Shown here: positions 27,784-39,390 of the stretch, in pieces
Numbering within the stretch: position 1 is the stretch's first letter
Layout: every line of letters begins with the position of its first letter
Source: Nymphaea colorata
Lineage: Eukaryota; Streptophyta; Magnoliopsida; Nymphaeales; Nymphaeaceae
Assembly: GCF_008831285.2 (NCBI RefSeq)
Contig: NC_045149.1
Location: 4,579,500 to 4,643,499 of the forward strand
Direction: 5' to 3'
DNA: 64,000 nt
Position numbers and translations under genes: made by a program
Notes under the pieces: model-generated
Told to the model about the DNA's origin: nothing
The model's database searches: none
What the model saw: only the letters and a program-made list of their open reading frames with translations

Positions 27784-28930
27784 GTGATTTGTCTTGAAAG
27801 AGTTGTCCGAGTAGCAGGTAGGGATACTAAGGCAAGTGGGCTGGGTACAGAGGCACAGAGAGAGCCAAATTCGACCCATTCAGATGCGCATAACCCACTA
27901 GATAATAGTACTTCAAGACAACTGTTCGCCCACAATAGTGTGGGTGTCCAAACTCCACCAATGCAGACCCCACCCGTGGATCAGCAGATTATACTGCTGA
28001 CGACTTTGTAGACGCTGACCTCTTTAGTACAATCGATGGTCAGTAATGAAAGAAACCATGTATCTCCTATAAAAGACACCATCGCACCACCTAAGGAGAA
28101 GGCAACTTTGGTATCGTTTAAGCAGTTTATGTCAAAGCAACTATCTGTCTTTACGGGAGATGACACCTGGATGTGGTGGAGGAGTGGATTGAAAAAGTTG
28201 AACACATCTTTGAGCTTCTCAATATGCTAGAAGGAGATAAAGTAAACTATGACTCGTATTTGTTGAAAGGTGATGTCAAATAGTGGTCGCAATCGACCCA
28301 TGAGATTTGATTTGCAGGCCAACAGTCGATCTCATGGAAGCAGTTCAGAGATTTGTTCTTCAACACTTAATTCCCAATGTATGCCAGAAACAAAAAGATG
28401 CAAGAATTCTTTAGGTTGCAACAAAACCATATGAGCTTGGAAGAGTACGTTACTAAGTACCGACACTTAAAAGTGTATTGTCCATACCTCTACACTACTG
28501 ATGAGGCCAGAGCAGACAAGTTTGTGTTTGGTTTATATGATGGACTGCGACGTAAGGTAATGTCCAACAGGCTTCGCGATTTGGACTAGGTGGTCACCAC
28601 GGCTAAACGCATGGAAAAAGATTGGGTAAGGACACAGAGGGACCATCACAATAAGACAAACCAGAGCACACACAGTGGGCTGATGCAGCCACTCACAACG
28701 ACTTTGCAGGTAGAAGAAAGCATTATGGGAATTGTGATGATAAAGCATTCAGGCATAACAAGCCTACTCATAATGACACCACATAGAGGGTAGTGACTAC
28801 TTTGACTCTACCAAGGTGTCCTACTTACTCACATGTGCGCTCCAGGAAACCGTGCTATCGGGAGACTGGAGCCGGTTTACATTGTGGAAGGATGAGACAC
28901 TTCAACAAAGATTGCCCACGATGCAAGGAA
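27784..28930 (+). pseudogene. Gypsy gag remnant
   Basis: The capsid core (Retrotrans_gag) is visible from about 28,100: SVFTGDDT, then FFRLQQNHMSLEEYVTKYRHL and ADKFVFGLYDGLRRKV. The pattern of F..L.Q..MSV.EY...F..L is typical of this family. A frameshift near 28,170 and stops near 28,282, 28,370 and 28,588 break it. At about 28,875-28,917 the knuckle reads HCGRMRHFNKDCP, where the first Cys of the CX2CX4HX4C zinc knuckle is lost. The intact protein would form the virus-like particle in the cytoplasm. Confidence 0.75.
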
Positions 28931-28935
28931 AGAAG

Positions 28936-29367
28936 TTGAAGAAGTCTGTCGGTCCTTCTAGTGCACAAAAGACTACCAAACGTGTCTATGCAGTTACTGT
29001 GGAGGAGCTTCAGGCACACGATCTCATTGAATGTACATTACTTGTTGGTTCTCACATTGCTAGAGTGTTGTTTGATGCAGGGGTGACTCATTTTTTCATA
29101 TTTAGTCGATTTGTTATTTCACTAGAAGTGTTGGCTCGGAGGATGTCGTATGTCTTAAAAGTGGTCAGCCCTATGCATGCTCAAGTTTTATGTAGCCAGT
29201 ATCTACCTGATGTCGACGTAGAGATCCGTCGGTTAGTGATCATAAGTTTCAGTGGATTTGATGTTATTCTGGGCATAAGATTGACTATATACTCATTATG
29301 CTTATATAGATTGCGGAAAAAAGCAAATACATTGTTGACTCATGAGATGCAGCCAGTGGAATTCTAA
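28936..29367 (+). pseudogene. Gypsy protease remnant
   Basis: An open stretch of about 140 codons contains VYAVTVEE and VLFDAGVTHFFI near 29,065-29,100. The retropepsin active site in this clade is LFDSGATHSFI, so the catalytic D-S-G is D-A-G here. DVILGIRL near 29,260 corresponds to the second conserved block (DVILGMDWL), with the last residues changed. The intact enzyme is an aspartic protease that cuts Gag-Pol. Confidence 0.8.
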
Positions 29368-29559
29368 GTTCAAAAAGCCAATCGAACTGATAAGATAATG
29401 ATATTTGCACTATAGACTAAATGAATGTTAGAAAAGGAGAGTGTTGCATTCTTGGTCAACATGTTGACAAGTGAAACTAAACGGGTGAAGTTAAAGGATG
29501 TTGCCATTGTGAGTGAATACATCGATGTGTTTCTTGAAGAGCTTCGAGTTTGCCTCCAA

Positions 29560-30400
29560 CACAAAAAACTGAATTCAAGATAGAGTTGTTACCAGGGACA
29601 ACTCCTATTTCTAACGCACCATATCATATGGCACCGACAGAGTTAGAATAATTGAAGAAGCAATTGCAGGAGCTCTTAGATAAGGACTTCATTCGACCCA
29701 ACGTGTTACCTTGGGAAGCACTCATGTTGTTTGTTTACAAGAATGACAAAACGATGTGTTTGCGTATAAATTACCGTATGTTGAATCAAGTCACCATCAA
29801 GAATAAGTATCTACTTCCTAGAATTAAATACTTGTTTGACCAGCTCAAGAATGCGAAGTTATTCTCCAAAATTGATCTCAGGACAGGTTATCATCAACTC
29901 TTGATACGGGAGGAAGATGTTGCTAAACCTGCCTTTTGAACTAGATATGGACACTATGCATTCAGGATCATGCCTTTTGAGTTGACCAATGCTCTTGCAG
30001 CGTTTATAGACTTCATGAATCGGCTTTTCCATGACTATTTGGATCAATTCGTTATTGTATTTGTGGATGATATGTTGATGTACATAGATAGTGAAGCAGA
30101 GCACAAAGATCACTTAAGGAGTGTATTAAGGATTTTGTGCAAGCATAAGTTATATGCCAAACACTTGAAATGTGAATTTTAGCTAGAGAAGTTTAACTTC
30201 CTTGGTCATGTGATTTCGAAAGATAGAGTTTTTGTTGATCTGGCTAAGGTGTTGGCAATACAGGACTGGAGGATGCCACGCAGCGTAACTGAGCTTAGAA
30301 GTTTTTTGGTAACTGAGCTTAGAAACTTTTTGAAATTGGCAAGATATTATCGTAGGTTTATATAAGACTTTTTGAAAATAGCTACGCCCATGACTAAGCT
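29560..30400 (+). pseudogene. Gypsy reverse transcriptase remnant
   Basis: Motifs in order: PPTQKTEF-like entry near 29,560, [13 protein letters not shown] near 29,680, [19 protein letters not shown] near 29,755-29,810, [15 protein letters not shown] near 29,864-29,908, then [12 protein letters not shown] near 29,970. The catalytic box FVDDML is at about 30,060-30,077, and FNFLGHVIS follows near 30,192. The two catalytic aspartates are kept. Stops at 29,648, 29,938 and 30,180 and a short tandem duplication near 30,292-30,330 (repeated ACTGAGCTTAGAA) disable it. Confidence 0.85.
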
Positions 30401-30436
30401 ATTAAGAAAAAGAGTGAAGTTCATTTGAAATAAGAA

Positions 30437-30832
30437 GTGCGAAAAGAGTTTCCAAACTCTGAAGGACAAGCTTACCATCGCACCTTTTTTACGCTTCTAT
30501 CAGGTAATTCTGGATTTGTGGTGTATACTGACGCATCGGAAATCAGTTATGGTTGTGTATTGATGCAACATGGTTGTGTAGTGGCTTATGCATCTAGACA
30601 GTTGAAGACACATGATAAACATTATCCTACTCACGATTTAGAATTGGGAGTGGGAATATTAGCACTGAAGGTATTGAGACATTATCTCTATGAGACAGTG
30701 TTTGAGGTATTTACAGACCATAAGTCATTAAAGTATATATTTTCTCAAAAGGATCTCAATCTGAGACAAAGAAAATGGATTGAATACTTAAAGGATTATG
30801 TTTCAAAATATCATACAATCCAGAAAAAGTGA
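30437..30832 (+). pseudogene. Gypsy RNase H remnant
   Basis: [17 protein letters not shown] near 30,518-30,570, [21 protein letters not shown] near 30,587-30,645, then [10 protein letters not shown] near 30,711. These are the RNase H landmarks of Ty3/gypsy elements (DAS..G.G.VL.Q, Y..S..L...E.NY..HD.EL, TDHKSL). The first catalytic D is present; the E of the usual EKNY is replaced, giving KHYPTHD. A frameshift lies just upstream of VVYTDA. Confidence 0.85.
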
Positions 30833-31189
30833 ATATGGTGGCTGATGCTTTGAGCATATATGCTAACGCAATGATATGCAATATGATGAATCACTCTTGG
30901 ACATTTTTGCAAAATGTGATAGCATAACAGCCTCACCTATGTGACGAGAACAAAGCAACAATCACTGCTTGGATACGATATCCTTTGTTGGATAAGCTTA
31001 TATTAAAGCAAAAGGAGGATCTTGATTTTGCTAAGATTATAAAAGAAAGTAAGAAGGTCAGATTCTCCTTAGTATCAAGATGAAGATGGTTCATTGTGGT
31101 TTCGGTAAAGATTGTGGGTCCTCAGCGATGAAGGGGTGATGCGATGTTGCTTGATGAAGCTCACAAATCTAAAGTTTTGATACACCCTC

Positions 31190-32180
31190 GTAGTACAAAA
31201 ATGTTTCAGGATATTGAAACAAAATTATTGGTGGCCTGGAATGAAGCGTGAAATTGCAGAATATGTGGCAAAATGCTTACTTTGCTAGCAGGTCAAAGCA
31301 CAATATCAACAGCCAGGAGGCTTGTTGCAGATGATAGATATTTCAATGTGAAAATGGGAGGACATTACGATAGATTTTGTGGTTGGTTTGCCGCACACCA
31401 GAGATAGTATGATGCCATATGGATTATTGTTAATCGACTTATGAAGTCTGCTCATTTTGTGCTAATCATAATTTATCGGTCATTGGAAAGTCTCGAATAG
31501 TTATATATGGGCAAGATAGTGAGATTGCATAGAGTGCCAAAGTCTATTATTGCGAATCTTGATTCATGTATTACCTTTAGGTTTTGGAAGCAATTGCAAA
31601 AGGCATTGGGTACCAAGCTGAGCACAGCGTTTCATCCCCAAGCTGATGGGCAATCTGAGAAGACCATTCATACCTTACATGACATGTTATGTGTTTGTGT
31701 TTTGAACTAGAAAGGAGAATGAGATAAACATGTGAAATTGACAAAGTTTACATATAATAACAATTACCAAAATAATATCAGAATAGCACCTTTTGAGGCC
31801 TTGTATGGAAGGTTATGCAGATCACTAATTTGTTGGATCGAATTGGATGATAGCAAGATCGAAAACCCTTTGATATTGCAGCATTACTCCGACCAAGTAC
31901 AATTGATAAGGAAAAAGTTATTGACGACCCAGAGTAGAAAGAATAGTTATGCTGACATTCGATGTAGAGAATTGGCCTTTGAGGTTGGTGATCATGTTCA
32001 TGAAAATTTCACCTACCAAAGGCGTTTTTCAGTTCGGCATAAAGAGAAAGCTAAGCCAGAGTTTATTGGGCCTTTTCAGATATTAGAGAAGTTCAGAGAT
32101 GTGGCATACAGATGGGCACTACCTCTTAATTTGAGTTATTACGTATGTGATTGTCTTTCAAGTTGTTCAGGTACAAGATG
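31190..32180 (+). pseudogene. Gypsy integrase remnant
   Basis: The HHCC zinc-binding end is recognisable near 31,200-31,310 (H-RS-KM, YWWPGMKREI, CLLC with a stop in place of the next residue). The core follows with WEDITIDFVVGLP near 31,365 (first catalytic Asp) and RVPKSIIANLDSCITFRFW near 31,533. Here the second Asp is followed by S-C rather than P-R. HPQADGQSEKTI near 31,634 carries the Glu of the D,D,E triad in QSE. FEALYGR and AFEVGDHV near 31,790 and 31,978 mark the C-terminal region. Stops near 31,352 and 31,497 and a frame gap near 31,710-31,730 break it. Confidence 0.85.
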
Positions 32181-32353
32181 ATTTGACGATTGAAGAAAAG
32201 CCTAGTAGAATTATGGATCAAAAAGAGCAAGTGTTTTGCACTAAGCAAATTCCTCTAGTAAAAGTGGAATGGCAACACCATGGGTTGAAGGAGAACACAT
32301 GGGAACTCGAGGATAATATGCGAAAGAAATATCCACACATATTCTTACATTGA
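32160..32353 (+). pseudogene. Chromodomain of the gypsy integrase
   Basis: About 60 codons read PSRIMDQKEQVFCTKQIP, VKVEWQHHG, ENTWELEDNMR and KKYPHIF, ending at the stop before the polypurine tract. This matches the chromovirus chromodomain (I.D...K.LR.K.I..VKV.W..H...EATWE.E..M...YP.LF). In intact elements this module reads histone marks and directs insertion into heterochromatin. It overlaps the preceding frame by a few codons because of a frameshift. Confidence 0.85.
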
Positions 32354-32400
32354 GGTATGATCTAAATTTCGACAATGAAATTTTATTTAAAGAGGTAGAA

Positions 32401-34448
32401 TGTAATGTTGAGTGTTTTTTGCAAGTCAAGTTAGACCTGGTCCAGACCCCAACCCGAGCTCCATCACATGAAGAGGAGCCCGACTCCCGGTCTCCATCGT
32501 CGTTTCTGTTGCTGGTTCGTGCGACGCAGATCTCGCTCACTGTTGCGCACAACATAGAGAAGTAGGAGGCGGAAGAAGGGTAGCACGGCAAAGGTGAAGG
32601 GGTGCGACAGAGGTGAAGGGTGGCAACAGCGGCACACAGATGAGCATCGTCGCTCTCTCCCTATCTCTTCTTTCCATCCTCCTTCCCCCACCATTCTCTG
32701 TCCCGAGCGTTCACTGCTCATTTCCCCTCTCTCTCCCGCTCTGTCTCTCTCCTTCGCAACTCTCTCGTCCCTCTACTTGCACTCGCTCCCTGTCAACTCT
32801 TTCTTCTCCTTCTTTCTCACCCTCCACCGCAACTCTTTCATTCCTCCCTCCCCCCCCCCCCCCTCCTTGTTGTTCTCTGTCAGTTTTTCAAGCAAATCCC
32901 TGCCTAGGAACAACATTAGAATGCATGCCTTTTAAGATGGTTGGATCTTATGATTGTGTTGCGATTGAATGAATGTATGCATGTGATTGAATGGTTATGA
33001 GATGAGTTTTGTTTTTAAAATTACTATGCAACTGCATGTGCATGCTAGCAATTACAATTGTTTAGAACATATGAGGCGGGGTATCGAGCTAAGTGTCTCC
33101 TCGACCCCGATTGTGCATTAGAAAGCATCCTAAAATGATATTTGCATAAAACAGCTATGAGCCAATCATCGATCGAGACTACTCTCCTTGATTCGGCTAT
33201 GTTTTGAAAGATATGATTGATATGTTTGATTGATGTGTATGTTGCAATATGTTTTTCGTATGACCATGATGCAATTGAATGAATTTGAAGGGTAAATGTA
33301 CATGGGAAGTTATGACGGCTAGTTAAGAGTATTGACTGTGTGTATGACCCTCGTAGGGAGGTGTCATGAGGTATGGGTGCACTTATGAAGTGAATCAACC
33401 TCATGTGCTAGCCATTTTGTGAATGTGTTTTCCAAATAATAAGTTAATAGAGAATAATAGATGTGAGGCTAATGAGTTATGGCAATGTGTTTGGGAGATG
33501 TCCCGCCCTCGCCACTGGTCTCACCTGCTCAGAGCGCAAGCAGTGCAAGGCCCCATGATATCATTGCGTCATGTGTTTGGAACGTTGGATTCCCGCCTTC
33601 CCAACCTGGGTGTCCTAGAGAAGACTGAACAATTCTCTTGGAATTCACACATTCATGGATGATTTTTCTATTGTTGCAGTGTGAATTGATTTGTACTTTT
33701 TCGGGCCACCACGGGGGTTATCTCCTAACTGCTGGTTACCTGCGGTGCGCACGTATTTGTGTTTGCACCCACAATAACTGTCAATTCACTAAAGTTAATG
33801 TAAATGATATGATTGTGAATGAAAAGAATGGAATGAAGTGAATGTGAACGATGTGAATATGCATGAAGTGCAAGTGACAATCCAGTGTGTTAATTGTCGC
33901 TATTGAGTGGTCTTCACATGTGGAATATAAGAAGGGTTGTCATGCCAAGTAATGTAACTTCTTACTCCTATCATTATGTAGTAGTATTTACATTTTTTGT
34001 ATATGTTACATCTCATATTTGAACCCTTACTTTAACACTACCTTAAAGTGTTAGGGATTTATCTGGTTTTGTTGTCATACTGTGAAGGCTAAGTCTTTTG
34101 CTGTTTACTTTTTTTTCAGGTTTTAGGAGACCCAGGGCAACATGTTGATCATATGGCTCAACTCACATCCTACTGAGGAGATTTTGGGTCTACTGTAGAG
34201 CCCACGCGTCATGTTTGCACTCTCATTGATGTCTTGTTTTGTTAGACATCAATGTTGTTGTTTTGGAACATTTTTGTCATGTATATCGCTAAGGAATATG
34301 AAACGATTTTGTATGAACTGAAATTTACTACATAATCAAAAGTTTATCCCATTATCTTTTGATTTGCATAACTCCTCACAAATCGTTGTGTCGTCGCACC
34401 TCGACAAAAAATAAATAAATTTGGGGGTAAAAAGGTTTGGGTGTGACA
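32401..34448 (+). repeat. 3' LTR of the gypsy element
   Basis: It begins TGTAATGTTGAG directly after the purine-rich AAAGAGGTAGAA (32,388-32,400) and ends GTGTGACA, giving TG...CA ends. From about 32,890 to the end it aligns with the 5' LTR. The first 490 bases are CT-rich, contain a run of about 15 C (32,849-32,863) and are harder to match. I could not verify a 5-bp target duplication because the left end of the 5' LTR is unresolved. Confidence 0.85.
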
Positions 34449-36148
34449 TGTTAGACTCAAAAGTAGCACAGTTCACAATTGTCCAAGCATACTTGAAAGA
34501 TTTAGTCGATTTACACAAAAAAATACTAAATTGACAAAATCCAAAAATCTAACTGGAGCTAAGACATTTTAAGTAACAGCTAAGACATTTTAAGTAACAA
34601 GTAAACCACTAATTAACGTTTTAAGTAACAGCAAAACCACTAATTAACATGGATGAGTTTGCTATGAAAACAGCTTGTGACTAGCAAATCTAGTCCTCAA
34701 CATTGCAGTAGCAATATCGAAAACAAAATATCTATGAAGGGACAAGTGCAGGGAAATCGACAATTTTCAAGAAAAAAGATATAAGTAGCGATCTGAGGAC
34801 CAACAACATCATCTCATTCATAAGTATGACAAAAGAACTTTTCTCCAAAATATTTTTGGGGAAGACCGATCTTCAAATTCAAACAGCCAAACATTCCATT
34901 AAATCCTTTTGGAGGGACGTTAAAAGAGGTAACAATAGATTTTTGGAGATTGATCTTCGTTTTAGTTTCCACATAAATTCCTCCACAATGAGCTTCCACT
35001 ATTGAACACCGACATTCCCTTTTGGTTTTATATACTAAAATAATGTCATCTTAATTCGAATAACAAAGCAGAGGGAGGTTTTGGGTTCCTAGAAATTGGG
35101 GAATTGCAATACACTATTTGATATGATTAGCTTCCAATTAGTAGAAAGCATGTCCCTCAAAACCCAAAAATGTGGCTATGATGATGAGGAGGAGTTGCCT
35201 GTATCGGACCTTGTATGCTATAGAAGTAGTCCTCTTCACAAATATTGTTTACAATTACAAGGGACACCATGGAAACACAAGTATGCAAAATAAAAAACTT
35301 GATAACAAACATGGGAAGAACCAGTCACTAAGTACAAGCCTTAGAAAGAGAAGAAAATCTAAAGAATTCATCTTGCAGCAAGAACTGCAAATTTCCCTGT
35401 TCAACCAATCATTAGTAAAAGAAAAGAATAATGTTTGTTTTGAGGTTTGAACTAAACAAATTCAGATCAAGCAGCCACCCTTCAAGATCATCCCACGTCC
35501 AGGTTGTACTTTGAGTTTGAGGTTTGATCTAAACAAGTTCAGATTAAAATGTCCTATCAGATAAATAAAGCTTCAATCTATTGAATTGACTCCATTACCT
35601 CTCATAAATCCACTCCACTCCATACCATCCTACAACACAACACAAGAGAAAACTTAGTTAATATGGAACAATTCAACCAAGAGTGAATCACTGAAAGGCA
35701 GGGGAGAAAGGCTCTACCACAGCAAAGAAAAACCAAAGCTTTTGGAGGAACAAGTGACAGCTATGTAAATGAAATTGCATCACACAAAGACAAACTAGAA
35801 GCATGAGTTCTCTAGATCAATATCAGTGCCAAGTGAGGAAAAAAGCTTATTTTCATGTCATATATTTCTCCATGTAGAGCTTCCAATTCTTCCACCAGCC
35901 ATTGGATGAATTGCCTTCCACTTGGTTCAACTTTTTGATATCACAGCATCATGTAATATTTTGTGGAATCAAAAGATTTAACTTTTTCAAAATTTAAATG
36001 AAAAGAGTTCCAATCAGGCTTGCTATTAAATGAAAAGATTTAACATTGTGTTTAGACAAAGCTTATTTACACGAAAAATATTCTCAACTCCGTTCTAGAA
36101 GACATATGTTGCTCTCTTAAAAGGCCTAAAAAAACAGCAAAAGAAGAT
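34449..36148. other. Sequence between the gypsy 3' LTR and the CACTA second ORF
   Basis: Probably the 3' part of the CACTA element and/or its flank. It holds a small internal repeat (AAGACATTTTAAGTAACA and CACTAATTAAC units, 34,560-34,650). A minus-strand open stretch at 34,999-34,814 contains GGIYVETKTKINLQKS and SFNVPPKGF and has no confident family. A repeated phrase (GAGGTTTGA-CTAAACAA-TTCAGAT) occurs at 35,440-35,468 and 35,518-35,546. I did not find a CACTA terminus. Confidence 0.4.
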
Positions 36149-36800
36149 TTATCTCAACCCTAACAAAGCACATACTTTTCTACTAATCATAAAATTAACA
36201 ATCACCCGTGTTTCGTTTCTTGTCATCATTGTCATCAACAAAGTAACTTGAGCTTGTAATTCAATCATTGTCTCTTTGTTTTCTTCTATTTCACATTCCT
36301 TTTTAGCTTGTTTGGCTTTTAATTCACGTATTTTTTCAGCTTGTCTTGCTTGCAAGTCACATTTTGTCGGCATGGCTGACATCTATTTCATTCACCTTAT
36401 TGTGTAGATCTTCTACTTCTCCACGCAAAATGACATTTTGCACCATCAGTTTTGTTCGGCTAGGAACTGCACCAAAAATCTCAAGGTGGTTTGACTCCCA
36501 TCCCATATGTATGCGCTCGTCCGTATTTTTCTGGCCCCATAGCTTGTGAGGAACATCATTTTGAGATGGTTCACCTCTAGTTCCTTCAGGCAATTTAGAC
36601 ATCACTTCATTGATCCGAGCCTGCAAGTTGATAACACATGCACTTAATATTTCAACACAACCCCTTCTAACAATAAGGAGTTATATTACTTAAAATTGTT
36701 CACTGGACAATGGGTTATGATAGTCTCTTCTTCTACTTGTTTGTATCATAATAAAAACTTCAGCACGTGAAGGCTCTGATGCACCCTCTAGAATTTGTAC
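36149..36800 (-). pseudogene. CACTA second-ORF remnant (plant transposase, PF03004-like)
   Basis: On the minus strand, one exon near 36,800-36,700 reads EGASEPSRAEVFIM, the SRAE.F....R segment of this family. After an intron ending CTTGCAG at about 36,621, the next exon reads ARINEVMSKLPEGTR, VPHKLWGQ, ERIHMGWE and FGAVPSRTKL. It then runs into a coiled coil rich in Lys, Glu and Gln (ARQAEKIRELKAKQAKKE). This is the C-terminal half of the transposase-associated protein encoded downstream of TNP2 in plant CACTA elements. Two overlapping frames show at least one frameshift near 36,370. It lies on the same strand as the transposase at 43.0-45.2 kb, separated only by the nested copia element. Confidence 0.75.
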
Positions 36801-36964
36801 AAATTAAAAAGATAAACAATAATAGATATACAAGTGAATAATAACAAATAAGATGTTTTTTATTAGTGAAAGTACGTTGTCTACTCAAATCGAGCAAAAC
36901 TTTTTAAGCCAGTAGTGTGAGGAAACATCGACATTTTATGGTTTGCTATATTTTTTGCACTTTG

Positions 36965-37338
36965 TGATAAGATGTTGGATCTAATTTGATCCAGATCCAA
37001 CATGTCTACTAAATCAGATCCAACATGTCTACTGAATCAGATCCAACAAGTCTAACAATGTCTGAGCGCATTTATCTAGGCAGGGTTATGATTGTAATTT
37101 CTGTAATTGTTTTATTCTAGGCTCTAGATTAATGTGTTGCTTCACTCTAAGCTCTAGATTATTGTGATTGTTTCATTCTAGATTCTTGTAAATTATATAG
37201 AGGGATCACTATATAAATAGGTTGTGTGAGAATGTAAATACTCACCTCCCTTTCTCATTTTTCTTTTCTTATTCTCTCTCTTATCTTTCCTTTGCTCAAT
37301 CTGGACGTGGGTTATACTTCGACACCCAAAATCTAACA
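36965..37338 (+). repeat. Copia LTR A (duplicated 5' LTR)
   Basis: It starts TGATAAGATGTTGG and ends ATCTAACA; 374 bp. The start is fixed by the CTTTG target duplication immediately before it. Near the start is an inverted pair (TGTTGGATCT and AGATCCAACA) that could form a hairpin. A 23-bp unit (AGATCCAACATGTCTACT-AATC) is present twice, followed by a third partial unit. A TATA box (TATATAAATAG) lies at 37210-37220, with the transcription start expected about 30 bases on. It is followed by an intact primer-binding site at 37339-37351 (TGGTATCAGAGCC). Confidence 0.95.
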
Positions 37339-37739
37339 TGGTATCAGAGCCAGGATTGGCTGGTTCTACCAAGGAGAATGTTTGAACAGACTTGAAATTT
37401 CCTGGTTGGTTTTCTCTCATACTCCTTCTAATATTATGCTCCTAATCATTCATCTATCTTGACAACATTCTTATATTTTTGTTCGTATATATCTACATTG
37501 ATAGATATATAATGGATATTCTCTCACAACCCAATATGTCCTCCAACTTCTTGCCACACCTTATTTCTGAAAAACTGAACCACTAAAACTATCTTACCTG
37601 GAAAAGGCAGATCACTCCTTTCATAAGATGTTTTTGATTAGTGAAAGTACGTTGTCTACTCAAATCGAGCAAAACTTTTTAAGCCAGTAGTGTGAGGAAA
37701 CATGGACATTTTATGGTTTGCTATATTTTTTGCACTTTG

Positions 37740-38113
37740 TGATAAGATGTTGGATCTAATTTGATCCAGATCCAACATGTCTACTAAATCAGATCCAACA
37801 TGTCTACTGAATCAGATCCAACAAGTCTAACAATGTCTGAGCGCATTTATCTAGGCAGGGTTATGATTGTAATTTCTGTAATTGTTTTATTCTAGGCTCT
37901 AGATTAATGTGTTGCTTCACTCTAAGCTCTAGATTATTGTGATTGTTTCATTCTAGATTCTTGTAAATTATATAGAGGGATCACTATATAAATAGGTTGT
38001 GTGAGAATGTAAATACTCACCTCCCTTCCTCATTTTTCTTTTCTTATTCTCTCTCTTATCTTTCCTTTGCTCAATCTGGACGTAGGTTATACTTTGACAC
38101 CCAAAAACTAACA
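37740..38113 (+). repeat. Copia LTR B (functional position of the 5' LTR)
   Basis: Same 374-bp structure as LTR A, 775 bases downstream, with the TATA box at 37985-37995. The primer-binding site TGGTATCAGAGCC (38114-38126), complementary to initiator tRNA-Met, follows directly. This LTR is contiguous with the coding part of the element. Confidence 0.95.
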
Positions 38114-38419
38114 TGGTATCAGAGCCAAGATTGGCTGGTTCTACCAAGGAGAATGTTTGAACAGACTTGAAATTTCCTGATTAGTTTTCTCTTATACTCC
38201 TTCTAATATTATGCTCCTAATCCTTCATCTATCTTGACAACATTCTTATATTTCTGTTCGTATATATCTACGTTGATAGATATATAATGGATATTCTCTC
38301 ACAACCCAATATGTCCTCCAACTTCTTGCCACACCTTATTTCTGAAATACTGAACCACTAAAACTATCTTACCTGAAAAAGGCAGATCACTCCTTTCATA
38401 AGGAGTCAAAATCTGTACG

Positions 38420-39170
38420 GACATCTTGATGGCTCCATTCTAATCCCACCACAGTTTATTCAACAAGAGGTTAAGAATGAGAGAGGAGAGACAATTGCCA
38501 CTCAGGAAATTCGTAACCCCCAATTTATAACATGGATGAAACGAAATCAAAGTCTTGTTGCGTATATCACATCAACGCTCTCTCAAGAAGTGTTGATTTC
38601 TCTTTCTGATGACTATTATGCATCAGTCTTACTGAAACTTATTCTCAAATTTCAGAGGCACGTATTCTATATTTGAAGAAAGAATTTCAGAATCTTAGCA
38701 AAGGGTCAATGTCGATTATTGAATACTTGGGACGTGGTCTTAAAGGGATAGCTGATCGGTTAGGAGTTGCTGGATATGTTGTTTCCGACAAAGAAAAAGT
38801 CCAACAGGCTCTGAGCAGCCTTGGACCAGATTTTATGCCTTCACTACTGCTCTTGAAGTTGTGCCTATCTTGCCCACCTTCAATGAACTTCAGGGCAAGC
38901 TGCTTCAACATGAAATGAATATGAAACAACTGATGGGAGGAACAAACCAAGGTAATGCTCACAATGTTTTCGTTATGGAAGCTGTTGCAGGTCATATAAA
39001 AGGAAATGGGGCTCATCAAGGAGGCATGAATCGTGGGCATGATTAACAAACTGGCAAAGGTATTCTGCCAACACCAAGTTTTACAATAAGATTTCAAACT
39101 AATACCACAAAAAAGGTGCCGACGTGTTTCCAATGTAACAAGAAAGGTCATATCAAAGCAAATTGCTAGT
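38420..39170 (+). pseudogene. Copia gag remnant
   Basis: The capsid part is recognisable from LKKEFQNLSKGSMSI near 38,670 through EYLGRGLKGIADRL and VQQALSSLG near 38,805 (UBN2/gag family: L...L..L.KG..S...Y......AD.L...G). A frame change near 38,860 leads to PTFNELQGKLLQHE. The zinc knuckle CFQCNKKGHIKANC (39,124-39,166) is complete (CX2CX4HX4C). A stop directly follows the knuckle. The intact protein packages the element RNA. Confidence 0.8.
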
Positions 39171-39390
39171 TCAATCCACAAAACAGAAGCAATAAACCTG
39201 AAGCCGATGCACAACAAATACTTATGACTACCCTCTCCAAGATGACAGTGAAACAAAATGATTAAGGTGAATGGTATTTGGATTCAGGCGCTACTACTCA
39301 TGTAACTGAAAATACTAGTAAGTTACATGACCTTCTTCCTTATTCTGGTAAAAGTAATATAGTTACAGCCACAGGTGAGGAAGGTTTTCA
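39170..39390 (+). pseudogene. Copia protease remnant
   Basis: The active site is WYLDSGATTHVT near 39,271-39,306, the standard copia aspartic-protease form with D-S-G intact. A stop at about 39,262 separates it from gag. The downstream frame stays open for 199 codons into the gag-pre-integrase region. Confidence 0.85.

Larger units (their letters stand above)
26075..34448 (+). mobile_element. Ty3/gypsy chromovirus (Tekay/Del-like), degenerate
   Basis: Order on the plus strand: 5' LTR, primer-binding site, gag, protease, reverse transcriptase, RNase H, integrase, chromodomain, polypurine tract, 3' LTR. The order RT-RH-IN identifies Ty3/gypsy and the C-terminal chromodomain identifies a chromovirus. 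The 1.5-2 kb LTRs and the protein motifs fit the Tekay/Del clade. Every domain has stops or frameshifts, so the copy is dead. The right boundary is firm. The left boundary is set only where the two LTRs begin to align (26,075); the true start is further left, possibly around 24.35 kb, just past the end of the duplicated segment. Confidence 0.9.
36848..38397. repeat. Exact-period 775-bp tandem duplication across the copia 5' end
   Basis: Units 36848-37622 and 37623-38397 each contain 117 bp of CACTA flank (including the CTTTG target site), the complete copia 5' LTR, the primer-binding site and about 284 bp of leader. The word ATAAG occurs at the start of unit 1 (36848), at the junction (37623) and just after unit 2 (38398), which is microhomology at the breakpoint. 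Unit 2 is followed by the rest of the element. Because flank is included, this is a DNA duplication after insertion, not a second transposition. Confidence 0.95.

Noticed and set aside
36965-37338. LTR A as a solo LTR from an independent insertion
   Set aside because: It is followed by the same primer-binding site and leader, and the flank before it (including CTTTG) is repeated before LTR B with an exact 775-bp period. A tandem duplication explains everything.
37339-37351. TGGTATCAGAGCC and its copies as tRNA gene ends
   Set aside because: They are primer-binding sites complementary to initiator tRNA-Met. No cloverleaf or A/B box surrounds them.
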